Assembly (NCBI GenBank): GCA_017642855.1
Contig: JAEPOO010000002.1
Span: 333,545 to 397,544 of the forward strand
DNA from: Pseudomonadales bacterium
GTDB taxonomy: Bacteria > Pseudomonadota > Gammaproteobacteria > Pseudomonadales > Azotimanducaceae
Length of the DNA stretch: 64,000 nucleotides
Direction: 5' to 3'
The position numbers and the translations under genes were made by a program. This document shows, piece by piece, positions 57,288-64,000 of this stretch. The notes below the pieces were generated by a model. It saw only the letters and a program-made list of their open reading frames with translations, was not told where the DNA came from and searched no databases. The stretch's first letter is position 1. Each line of letters begins with the position of its first letter.

Positions 57288-60200
57288 ATGGCCTTCCCAG
57301 CGCCCCTTTGCAGACTCGTTCTTTCGATCTGTTTCCTCTTCCTGTCACTGGAGGCCATAGCTGATCGGATAGTGCTAGGCAGTTTCAGTGAACTAGCACG
57401 AGCAGAAAATGCGCTGCTGCAGGCGAGGGAAGTGACAGCATTACCGCTTGAGGTGACCCGAACGAAACGCGGCGAAAGAACGCTCTATCGGCTCATTGCC
57501 GGCCCCTTCGACAAACCTGGTGAAGCGGATCAATTGTTGCCCGGACTTCGTGATCGTATTCCAGACGCCTGGATAGACCGAACCTACGCCAACGACGTCG
57601 CAACTTCAGTGAGGACAAGCGTCGCCTCACTGGTCTTGGGCAGCTTTGGGACTCTTGAAGCGGCACAAAGTTATGAACACACGCTTTCCGGGCAGCTAGA
57701 TTTCAAAATTGAGACCCGGCAATTTCAGGTAGGTACCCGACGTATCTTTCGCGTGATGTCAAAACCGGATGCGGATGTCGATCGCATCCAACGTCGCTTC
57801 GCTGATCTGAGGGGGAGATATCCCGACAGTTGGATATTTCGATCCACTTCTGCCGACGTCACTCAGCTAGGGAAGGCTGTGATGGAGCCTTCAGCGGGCG
57901 TTGTGGAAGAGCCTTCAGCGGGCGTTGTGGAAGAGCCTTCAGCGGGCGTTGTGGAAGCGCCTTCAGCGGGCGTTGTGGAAGAGCCTTCAGCGGGCGTTGT
58001 GGAAGCGCCTTCAGCGGGCGTTGTGGAAGCGCCTTCAGCGAGCGCTCAAGAAGAGCCCGTGACCCACACGGTGGTCGTTGATTCACGCAAGCCAAGAAAA
58101 TCGGTTGCGAAAACGGGATGGGTTCCTGAAGGGTTTGAAGATTTACTGGAACCCCAAACGACGCAGGTGGATGTGTACTTTGGTGATGTTTTTCTGACGT
58201 CCTCTCTGGCTTCTTACACACCAACAGAAATTACTCTGTTCAGTCCTGACGAAGTCATGACACATCTTTCAGATGTTCTCGATCCAGACAGCGTACTGGA
58301 GCTGCTGAGTGGTTCTTTACCCACCAATTCTGAACTGGTTTGCTTCTATGCAACTCAGACGGACTGCGGAGAACTTGAAACCGAATCCCTCGAAGTCATC
58401 TTTGATGAAAGTCGTTTCAGACTTGATGTGTTTCTTGCGCCTTCAATGCTCGCGGTTCGTGATGTGCGCATCGATAAATATCTTCCACCTTCAAGTGGTG
58501 GACTGTCGCTGCTCAACCAGCTGAGCGCAACGGTGAACGGTTCGGAAGGTAACGATTCCACATACAACATTGGCAACAGTACGACTCTGTCATTCAAGGA
58601 AACCCGTTTACTTGCGATCAGTAATGTGACCCGTGAAGACGATTTTACAGTTGATACCCTCGCACTTGAACGTGAAATCGGGGGTCAGCTTTATCAAGCA
58701 GGCTACTTCAGGTCCAGCGGTCTTGATCAGCGATTTATCACTGAAGAAGAGTTTGCGGGCATCACTGTGAGTTCATCGCTGGATACGCGCACTGACCTGG
58801 ATCAATCATTCGGTAACGATCTGCAGGTGTTTTTGGACTCCCGCTCTCGTTTGGATCTCTTCAAGGACGGCCGCCTGATCAGCACGGCGGTTTACGATGC
58901 GGGCAACCAAATTGTAGATACATCGAGTCTGCCAGGTGGCGCTTATGACGTTGTTCTGCGCATTCGAGACTCGTTTGGTCGTACCCGGGAAGAGACACGT
59001 TTTTACGTAAAGACCACCCAGCTGCCGCCTAAGGACCAACTGCTGTACTTTCTGAACATCGGCGAAACCGCTACCAGGACAACTGACAGCACGTTGCCTG
59101 AAACCACTGGCGACTCGCTGGTGCGCGCTGGCGTTAGCCGTAGACTGACGAACAACTTCGGTGGCTCCATTGGTATCACTTCTCAGGAGGACGAGGAACT
59201 GGTTGAACTGGGTTTCTTTCAGTTGGGCAGATCTCACGAGCTAAATCTCAACCTCGCAGCCGGCGCTGAAAATGATCGCGGCTTAAGTATGAACGGTCGT
59301 TTTCGCTGGGGCTTACTTGCAGTGAACATGGATTATCGTCGTATCTGGATTGATGAAGACCGTTTTGGCGAGTCCTTGATGGATCAGTCTTCTGAGCAAG
59401 GCTCGTTGAGCATCTCCTATCGCCTCGGCCGCGGGACCATCAATCTCACCGGTCGATACAATCAGCGCGGACTTGAGGATGCTGACAAGAACGTTGGCTT
59501 CCGATATGACTTCCCGGATTGGATATTGGGTCGATCAGCACTGGAAACCGATTTGCAGTTAACGGACGACAACGGAAGTCTCCAGGCGCTGTTCACGATG
59601 CGTTTTCGTTTTGACACGCAAAATTGGCGTCATCAAATCTCGTCGCAGTACTATCACGATGAATTTGATGAGCGAGATACCGAGAAAGGTTTTATCAACA
59701 ATGTTTCGACGTCATGGAATGACGGTGACCGTTACGTCAGCGACGTCAATTGGAACCTTCGAGGCGTCAATGAGCGAGAAGATGACTCCATCGAAACGGA
59801 CATAGAAGTTGTTTCAGATTACGGGCGTGTGAATGCGGATGTCGTCTACGCGCGCGCAGCTGATCGATTGAGTTGGGGGGCCAGTGTCTACACCAACATC
59901 ATCGCGAGTCGCGGGGGTATTGGTTTCGGTGGTCGTGAACAAGCTCGAAGTGCGCTGGTGATGGATGTTGATGGCGAGGTAGCTGACGCGTCCTTCAACG
60001 TCATGATCAACGGTTCACCGAGAGCCAATGCGAAAATCGGCAAACAAACGGTGATCGGTATACAGCCTTACAGAACCTATGAAGTCTCTCTGGTGCCAAT
60101 GGGTGATAGTCTGGTCGACTTCAACAATCAGGTTCAAACCGCCACGCTGTACCCCGGGAACGTGGTCACCATGAACTGGAAAGCGGCAAGAATACTTGTG

Positions 60201-60428
60201 GTGTTTGGTCAGCTTGTTTCGCCGGAAGGTGATCCTATTCAGAGTGCCCTTTTGGAAGGGGTAACCGGTCTGGCGACGACAGATGAGTTCGGCTTCTTCC
60301 AGGCGGAAATTGAGTCCGATGTCCGTGCACTCTCGGCTCGCACGAAAAGCCACCAGTGTGAAGCGGTCCTGCCTGACTTCGATACGACGGAGACCGTCGT
60401 CATGTTTGAAAAAGTTGTCTGCCGCTAG
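57288..60428 (+). CDS. SPOR-domain-fused TcfC/CS1-like outer membrane usher
   Basis: The 1046-residue protein has a signal peptide (1-25) and two SPOR-like repeats. Repeat one opens RIVLGSFSELARAENA and ends PDAWI (about 26-100); repeat two opens SLVLGSFGTLEAAQSY and ends PDSWI (about 108-188). Seven 8-residue repeats follow (200-255), then an alternate-pathway usher from about residue 294. Usher marks are VDVYFGDVFL, a GGAYDVVLRIRDSFGR domain before PPKDQLLYFLNIG, many barrel strands, and a C-terminal carboxypeptidase-like VVFGQLVSPEGDPI domain. It should export pilus subunits. SPOR domains bind denuded peptidoglycan glycans in known proteins. Confidence 0.85.
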   Translation: MAFPAPLCRLVLSICFLFLSLEAIADRIVLGSFSELARAENALLQAREVTALPLEVTRTKRGERTLYRLIAGPFDKPGEADQLLPGLRDRIPDAWIDRTYANDVATSVRTSVASLVLGSFGTLEAAQSYEHTLSGQLDFKIETRQFQVGTRRIFRVMSKPDADVDRIQRRFADLRGRYPDSWIFRSTSADVTQLGKAVMEPSAGVVEEPSAGVVEEPSAGVVEAPSAGVVEEPSAGVVEAPSAGVVEAPSASAQEEPVTHTVVVDSRKPRKSVAKTGWVPEGFEDLLEPQTTQVDVYFGDVFLTSSLASYTPTEITLFSPDEVMTHLSDVLDPDSVLELLSGSLPTNSELVCFYATQTDCGELETESLEVIFDESRFRLDVFLAPSMLAVRDVRIDKYLPPSSGGLSLLNQLSATVNGSEGNDSTYNIGNSTTLSFKETRLLAISNVTREDDFTVDTLALEREIGGQLYQAGYFRSSGLDQRFITEEEFAGITVSSSLDTRTDLDQSFGNDLQVFLDSRSRLDLFKDGRLISTAVYDAGNQIVDTSSLPGGAYDVVLRIRDSFGRTREETRFYVKTTQLPPKDQLLYFLNIGETATRTTDSTLPETTGDSLVRAGVSRRLTNNFGGSIGITSQEDEELVELGFFQLGRSHELNLNLAAGAENDRGLSMNGRFRWGLLAVNMDYRRIWIDEDRFGESLMDQSSEQGSLSISYRLGRGTINLTGRYNQRGLEDADKNVGFRYDFPDWILGRSALETDLQLTDDNGSLQALFTMRFRFDTQNWRHQISSQYYHDEFDERDTEKGFINNVSTSWNDGDRYVSDVNWNLRGVNEREDDSIETDIEVVSDYGRVNADVVYARAADRLSWGASVYTNIIASRGGIGFGGREQARSALVMDVDGEVADASFNVMINGSPRANAKIGKQTVIGIQPYRTYEVSLVPMGDSLVDFNNQVQTATLYPGNVVTMNWKAARILVVFGQLVSPEGDPIQSALLEGVTGLATTDEFGFFQAEIESDVRALSARTKSHQCEAVLPDFDTTETVVMFEKVVCR
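57885..58052 (+). repeat. In-frame 24-bp minisatellite in the usher gene
   Basis: Seven 24-bp units encode E/A-PSAGVVE. Units 1-6 differ only at the first codon (gag or gcg), and unit 7 is diverged (APSASAQE). The array lies between the SPOR-like repeats and the usher domain. Since 24 is a multiple of three, changes in copy number would alter linker length without breaking the frame. Confidence 0.95.
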
Positions 60429-61414
60429 TTCGGTGCGACGAGAATCGTCAGGGTGTCTGAGTAGGTTCCGGTTTTGGATTCGACGATTTCAGTATCGTTG
60501 ACGTTAACGGAAATCTTCGCGTTATCGACATTGCTGCAGTTTGAAGCGGCGTTATTGCCGGTGCCTGCGATGGGGGATGCGCCAACCTGTGTACCGAAAC
60601 CTGCAGTTGTGTTGTCCTTGAAATAGACGTCGTATGGAATCGCGTCAGCCGTCCCGTTCAGGAAAAAGTTCCCACCACCATCCTGATTGGGTGAAGAAAT
60701 GGTGATTGAGTACCCGCCGGCGTCGTTGTTGGAATAGACGCAGAACGTGCGCTCCGCGGTTCGATCCGAGCCTGGTGTGTGGATACCAAAGGGAATATCC
60801 GTCAGCCCGGAGACTCTCACAATGTCACTGATCGTAATGTCTGCTTTGAAATTGTCGGAGTCTGTGACGGTTTGTGAGCTGCCGCCATACCCTTCAATGC
60901 GAAGCTTGGCGCGATAGGGCCCGGCGCGAGCGTTCTCGAGTTGTGCGACAGGGATGCTAATTCGCAGTCGACCATTTTTCCCATCCTTACAGCCTTTGAA
61001 TTGACCGTCCTGGTTAAGGCCGTAAGCATCGTGGCTCATGGTATTCCAGATGTTGCTGTCGAGGGTGTCTCGATGCTCCATGGTAAATGACATTCTTGCA
61101 TTGCCAGTGTTGCTGTCGTTTCGATCCAGAAAAAAGTAGTAGCCGGATACCGAGTACCGGCTGAGCGTTTTGACCTGGTAGTTTTCGTGAACCGGGGTGG
61201 GCGTTAGTGCAGGAGGAGGCAGCGTAAACGCATTGTTGTAGTTTGCCGATGCGATGCAAAAGGTCGCGATTCTGGACTGTGCACCCATGCCAATAGACCA
61301 GGTACCGAAGTTGAAGCTTGAATTCGGCACATTGTAAATATTGAAGTAGTCAGCCTCGCCTGCCTTCGATGGTGCTGTTAGCAAGAGCAGCAGAATTGGA
61401 ACAACTCTGATCAT
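60425..61414 (-). CDS. Two-domain pilus subunit, possible tip adhesin
   Basis: The 329-residue protein has a signal peptide (about 1-18) and two related halves. The N-terminal half carries FCIASANYNN, YYFFLDRNDS, a Cys in GCKDGKNG and GPYRAKLRIEG. The C-terminal half follows the pilin pattern: DITISDIVRVSGLTDIPFG, FCVYSN, IPYDVYF, SNCSN and GTYSDTLTILVAPN. Two-domain subunits are tip adhesins in other chaperone-usher systems, so that role is proposed. It converges on the usher gene with a shared CTAG at the stops and follows a terminator after the pilin gene. Confidence 0.7.
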   Translation of the reverse strand: MIRVVPILLLLLTAPSKAGEADYFNIYNVPNSSFNFGTWSIGMGAQSRIATFCIASANYNNAFTLPPPALTPTPVHENYQVKTLSRYSVSGYYFFLDRNDSNTGNARMSFTMEHRDTLDSNIWNTMSHDAYGLNQDGQFKGCKDGKNGRLRISIPVAQLENARAGPYRAKLRIEGYGGSSQTVTDSDNFKADITISDIVRVSGLTDIPFGIHTPGSDRTAERTFCVYSNNDAGGYSITISSPNQDGGGNFFLNGTADAIPYDVYFKDNTTAGFGTQVGASPIAGTGNNAASNCSNVDNAKISVNVNDTEIVESKTGTYSDTLTILVAPN

Positions 61415-61427
61415 GGGATTACGGTAT

Positions 61428-61466
61428 CACAAACAAAACAGGCTGCCGGATTTCTCGGGCAGCCTG
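61428..61466 (-). terminator. Intrinsic terminator after the pilin gene
   Basis: CAGGCTGCC (61439-61447) and GGCAGCCTG (61458-61466) form a perfect 9-bp stem with a 10-base loop. On the minus strand the stem is followed by TTTTGTTTGT, a good T-run. It lies between the pilin stop and the start of the two-domain subunit gene, so partial read-through would give many pilins per adhesin. Confidence 0.85.
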
Positions 61467-61494
61467 TCCGCTGGTTGTCGCACGAGCCTTTGAG

Positions 61495-62016
61495 TTAGAT
61501 GGGTTCTACGAACACAGTGATTGTTGCCTTGTAGTCGCTGCCAGAGCTCACTGCCAGGAGGTTAGCCTGCGTAAAGGTTACCTCGATGGAGCCGTTATCA
61601 GCGCCGCTACAATCAGTTGCCGATGCGCCATTCATGTTCGCGCTCCAGGCGTCGTAGGCAATTGCCGCGCCGTCGCTTGCGTCAGCATCTGAATCGACCT
61701 GGGCTGTAAACGGGATAGTGTCGCCGGTAGTTGCTGAGGCCACCTGGAAAGCGCCTTCATCGGTGGTAAGCTTCAGTCGATATTGATCGCCACCGTTACG
61801 AAAAACGCAATAAGAAGTACCGTCACTCCAGGTAGCGTCCGTACCGTTGTATTCGCCCATCGGGATGTTGGAGATGTTGGAGATCTGAACCTTGTCGGTG
61901 ACTTCCAGTGTCACCAGTGAAGTGTCTGACGAGTCATCGCCCAATGTGCCTGCCAGTGAAGTTGAGGTGGCAAGAGCGAGAGCGATTCCGGTTACGGTTT
62001 TGCTAAAATTGTTCAT
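61495..62016 (-). CDS. Major-pilin-like subunit
   Basis: From the ATG at 62016 (agggacg upstream) the product has 173 residues with a signal peptide ending SLAG. The mature domain reads VTLEVTDKVQISNISNIPMG, SYCVFRNGG, YRLKLTTDEGAF, TIPFTAQV, a second Cys in TDCSG, and the end SDYKATITVFVEPI. It is low in Lys and Arg and rich in small residues, Ser, Thr and Asp, as is common for pilus rods. An ATG 19 codons upstream is not supported by the signal peptide. The strong terminator and CRP-type site suggest high, regulated expression. Confidence 0.75.
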   Translation of the reverse strand: MNNFSKTVTGIALALATSTSLAGTLGDDSSDTSLVTLEVTDKVQISNISNIPMGEYNGTDATWSDGTSYCVFRNGGDQYRLKLTTDEGAFQVASATTGDTIPFTAQVDSDADASDGAAIAYDAWSANMNGASATDCSGADNGSIEVTFTQANLLAVSSGSDYKATITVFVEPI

Positions 62017-62153
62017 GTTGGTCGTCCCTATAGATTGGGTGCTGCATTCAGAGTTTGTCTTGCCCTTAAACAAGCAGAAGGTGTGCCAACTTTATCTAAA
62101 AGCTGATAAGTCTTTACAAAACAATGGGTTGTTTGTCTTTTATGGGTGAAATC

Positions 62154-62169
62154 TGTGAAACAGATCACA
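62154..62169. promoter_or_regulatory. CRP/Vfr-type binding site
   Basis: TGTGA, six bases, TCACA is a perfect core match to the CRP consensus, with flanking A-rich bases (aaatc before, aaaaa after) as in strong sites. It lies 138 bases before the pilin ATG on one side and 32 before the DUF2087 ATG on the other. A minus-strand TTGTAA-16-TAGATA promoter candidate for the pilin gene is about 50-70 bases downstream of it. Binding is inferred. Confidence 0.75.
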
Positions 62170-62200
62170 AAAAAAGTGTGACGCAAGGTGTCAATCGCTG

Positions 62201-62626
62201 ATGGAAAAGGTCACTTTAGAAGGCGCCGAAGCTCGGTTTGAACGGATGTTCGGCGCTGGTCGACTTCGTCGAATGCCGAAGGGCAGGGCGGACACATTAC
62301 TGTTTTTGTCGGTCGCAGCGTCCATTCTTGATCCCCGAAAGATCTATTCGGAACCGGAGCTAAATGAGGAGCTCAAAAACTGGATGTCGGATTTCGTTGA
62401 ACAACGTGTATTCGATCATGTTACCGTGCGACGTTATCTTGTCGATTTCCGCCTGCTGCTGCGTGATCAACAGGGCAGTCGTTATCAAACCAATCAGACA
62501 ATGATTAATCACACGATTGCGCCTGAAGTTCGTTCGATTCAGCCTGCTCTGATCTTTGATTCGATGGAAACCGCACGTGCACAAAGAAGACTCGATGCAA
62601 AACGAGCCAACAATCATTCTATTTGA
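62201..62626 (+). CDS. DUF2087 domain protein
   Basis: The 141-residue protein has the DUF2087 pattern: RRMPKGRADTLLFLSVAASIL, YSEPELNEELKNW, then DHVTVRRYLVDFRLLLRDQQGSRY. In other proteins this domain often follows a helix-turn-helix region, and the VRRYLVDFRLLLRD stretch looks helix-turn-helix-like, so a regulatory role is possible. It is divergent from the pilin gene, sharing the CRP-type site, and overlaps the next gene by 32 bases. Confidence 0.78.
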   Translation: MEKVTLEGAEARFERMFGAGRLRRMPKGRADTLLFLSVAASILDPRKIYSEPELNEELKNWMSDFVEQRVFDHVTVRRYLVDFRLLLRDQQGSRYQTNQTMINHTIAPEVRSIQPALIFDSMETARAQRRLDAKRANNHSI

Positions 62627-62999
62627 TGGTGTCTGCAATCTGTGTAACGGAGCGGTCAAATTTGTTCTGAAGCGTGACGCCAGCGGTCAATTCAGTTTCG
62701 CCACTACGGAAAGTCGCGCCGCGAAATCCCTGATCCTGACGTACGCCATGACGGTGTCGCTGGATGAAACTTTTGTCCTGATCAAAGACGGTGCGATCTA
62801 TTACCGCTCAGACGCGGCGCTCGAGATTGCAGGTGAGCTCATCTGGCCGTGGCGTTGGTTAAAAGGGTTCCGGTGGTTGCCCAAGGGATTCCGAGACGGT
62901 ATTTATGACTGTATCGCAAGAAACCGATACCGTTGGTTTGGGCGCCGTGCAGTCTGTATGGTCCCCGATGACGAGATAAGTCATCGGTTCCTCGACTGA
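62595..62999 (+). CDS. DCC-family thiol-disulphide oxidoreductase-like protein
   Basis: From the ATG at 62595, inside the end of the DUF2087 gene, the product has 134 residues. It begins ILFDGVCNLCNGAVKFVLKRD with the DxxCxxC motif of the DCC (DUF393) family. It continues with FATTESRAAKSLIL and ends YRWFGRRAVCMVPDDEISHRFLD, also typical. The family is predicted to have thioredoxin-like redox activity; its true substrates are unknown. The overlap suggests coupling to the upstream gene. Confidence 0.85.
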   Translation: MQNEPTIILFDGVCNLCNGAVKFVLKRDASGQFSFATTESRAAKSLILTYAMTVSLDETFVLIKDGAIYYRSDAALEIAGELIWPWRWLKGFRWLPKGFRDGIYDCIARNRYRWFGRRAVCMVPDDEISHRFLD

Positions 63000-63008
63000 A
63001 AGGGTCGC

Positions 63009-63809
63009 CTAGTTAGGGATGCTGTAGGTCAGGTTCAAAGCAATCCCTGGAAGTCGGATGTCATAAGCCTCCTGATCCGGAGAGTTATCGATCTTAAGGT
63101 TGATATCGATACCTTGATAGCGGGCGCCGAATGTCCAGTTTTCGCTGACTCGATAGTTAACGAAAACTGAGGCAATCATCAGGTCGCCTCTGTAGTTATC
63201 GATGTCAGCACCGAGCCATCCGAGGCTGCCGCCGACCAACCATTTCTCACTCAAAGCGTGTTTCATATAGATACGAAGGTTCGGCAAAGGGGCAAGGAGG
63301 TCATCCTCGCTAGATACGACGGTCAAATCGTTCAGATTTCCTTCGAATTCAATTGAAAGATCGATGGCATGGACACCAGCACCAACACCCCACTCGGTGG
63401 TGTCCGAGGATTGGAAAGCGTAATCCATCGCAAAGATGTAAGTTTTCAACTCCAGGTCCGTTGAGACCGAAGAAGACAGCGGGAACGTCTTGCCTGCGAA
63501 ATTGAAGGAACGGTCCGTTGTATTCGTGCCTGAAACATTTAGCGGAGAATAAGCAAGAACGGTCCGCCACTTGTCGTTGATGCGATACCGTGCGCCGATT
63601 TGACCGGCTGTTTCTCGATCATCTACACCAAGGCGTTTGAGATCGATCTCCGTCTCTCGATCAGGGGACTGGGTTGAACGAACTTTAGCGGTAGGTTCTT
63701 GGGAGAGAATGGAGATATCAAATTGCCAGCGGTCAGACAGGCCCGCATGAAAAGACTCTGCCAAGGATTGGCCGGTAAAGGGTAGAAGTAGTAGGGGAAG
63801 ATATTTCAA
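63009..63809 (-). CDS. Outer membrane beta-barrel protein
   Basis: The 266-residue protein starts with a TTG and has a signal peptide (KYLPLLLLPFTGQSLAES). The rest alternates hydrophobic and polar residues in about eight to twelve strands, such as WRTVLAYSPLNVSG, TYIFAMDYAFQSS, WGVGAGVHAIDLSIEFEG and WTFGARYQGIDINLKI, and ends GIALNLTYSIPN. This fits a small outer-membrane barrel. No specific family was recognised. It converges on the DCC gene. Confidence 0.72.
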   Translation of the reverse strand: MKYLPLLLLPFTGQSLAESFHAGLSDRWQFDISILSQEPTAKVRSTQSPDRETEIDLKRLGVDDRETAGQIGARYRINDKWRTVLAYSPLNVSGTNTTDRSFNFAGKTFPLSSSVSTDLELKTYIFAMDYAFQSSDTTEWGVGAGVHAIDLSIEFEGNLNDLTVVSSEDDLLAPLPNLRIYMKHALSEKWLVGGSLGWLGADIDNYRGDLMIASVFVNYRVSENWTFGARYQGIDINLKIDNSPDQEAYDIRLPGIALNLTYSIPN

Positions 63810-63880
63810 GGGCGCTGGCCCCCCGGTATGACCAGGCGATCATACAGGAGGCTTGCGCACTTGATAAGTTGTTAGACAGA

Positions 63881-64000
63881 TCAGCAGGGCATTGAGTACA
63901 GGTTTTCGCAGCCGGGATCTGTGTCCATTTCATCAGCTTCGTAGAGCTCATCCATGTAGCAGGCTGGCTTCAGCAGGTCTTCAAGGTAGAGGTTGTCTGG
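63881..64000 (-). CDS. C-terminal tail of a gene cut by the right edge
   Basis: The minus strand is open from the right edge to a TGA at 63881-63883, giving the last 39 residues, including DNLYLEDLLKPACYMDEL and the end CENLYSMPC. It has three cysteines and is acidic. The beginning lies outside the window, so neither family nor function can be told, and a chance open frame is not excluded. Confidence 0.4.
   Translation of the reverse strand, partial: PDNLYLEDLLKPACYMDELYEADEMDTDPGCENLYSMPC

Noticed and set aside
57885..58052. CRISPR-like array
   Set aside because: Units are adjacent with no spacers and encode in-frame peptide repeats.
57859..58224. Repetitive minus-strand open frame opposite the usher
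   Set aside because: It is the antisense shadow of the 24-bp repeat array; it has no ribosome site and its Leu-Pro-Gln repeats follow from the coding strand.

Overview
The window is a nearly gap-free stretch of a gammaproteobacterial chromosome. Most of it keeps gene order I recall from Pseudomonas and related marine lineages: the neighbourhoods coaBC-dut-algC-argB, radC-rpmB-rpmG-mutM, ftsY-ftsE-ftsX-rpoH, yggS-proC-yggT next to pilT-pilU, ruvX-yqgE-tonB-gshB next to pilGHIJ-chpA-chpC, and metF-metK next to tkt-pgk-fba. I did not see tRNA or rRNA genes, insertion sequences, prophage or CRISPR arrays. The genus cannot be fixed by reading alone.

Layout. 1-16 kb is housekeeping: yicC (cut by the left edge), rph, pyrE, the nucleoid-occlusion gene slmA, arginine, alginate/LPS sugar, dUTP and CoA genes, ribosomal proteins L28/L33, DNA repair, and the ftsYEX-rpoH cell division/heat shock block. 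16-25 kb is a leftward run hemW-rdgB-DUF4426-yggT-proC-yggS, then the twitching ATPases pilT-pilU, then leftward ruvX-yqgE-tonB-gshB. 25.9-36.1 kb is a Chp-type chemosensory operon for type IV pili (pilG, pilH, pilI, pilJ, a 2121-residue chpA, chpC), without the methylation genes pilK and chpB that I recall from the Pseudomonas version. 36-48 kb is one-carbon and central carbon metabolism (rsmE, metF, metK, tkt, pgk, fba, a FAD-linked oxidase, rpiA, a kinase-like gene, ilvA).

48.4-55.9 kb is looser and more accessory: a b561-type cytochrome, a short protein resembling part of MreB, three small membrane proteins, a Tat-type FAD oxidase, a secreted lipase-like hydrolase, a DAHP synthase and a short cation-efflux protein.

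55.6-62.2 kb is the most unusual part: an alternate (CS1/TcfC-like) chaperone-usher pilus locus in two convergent transcription units. Rightward are a small secreted protein, a pilin-like subunit, a PapD-like chaperone and a 1046-residue usher. The usher carries two N-terminal SPOR-like (peptidoglycan-binding) repeats joined to the barrel by seven 8-residue repeats. Leftward are an abundant-pilin candidate, a strong intrinsic terminator, and a two-domain subunit that looks like a tip adhesin. A symmetric CRP/Vfr-type site lies upstream of the pilin gene. The window ends with a DUF2087 protein, a DCC-family thiol protein, an outer-membrane barrel and the tail of another gene.

Regulatory features read directly include a CIRCE-like operator in front of rpoH, a 31-bp tandem duplication of the 3' end of rpoH, a good sigma-70 promoter for rpmB-rpmG, and a cluster of inverted repeats between metK and tkt. 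All functional calls come from motif recognition by eye; no database search was run.
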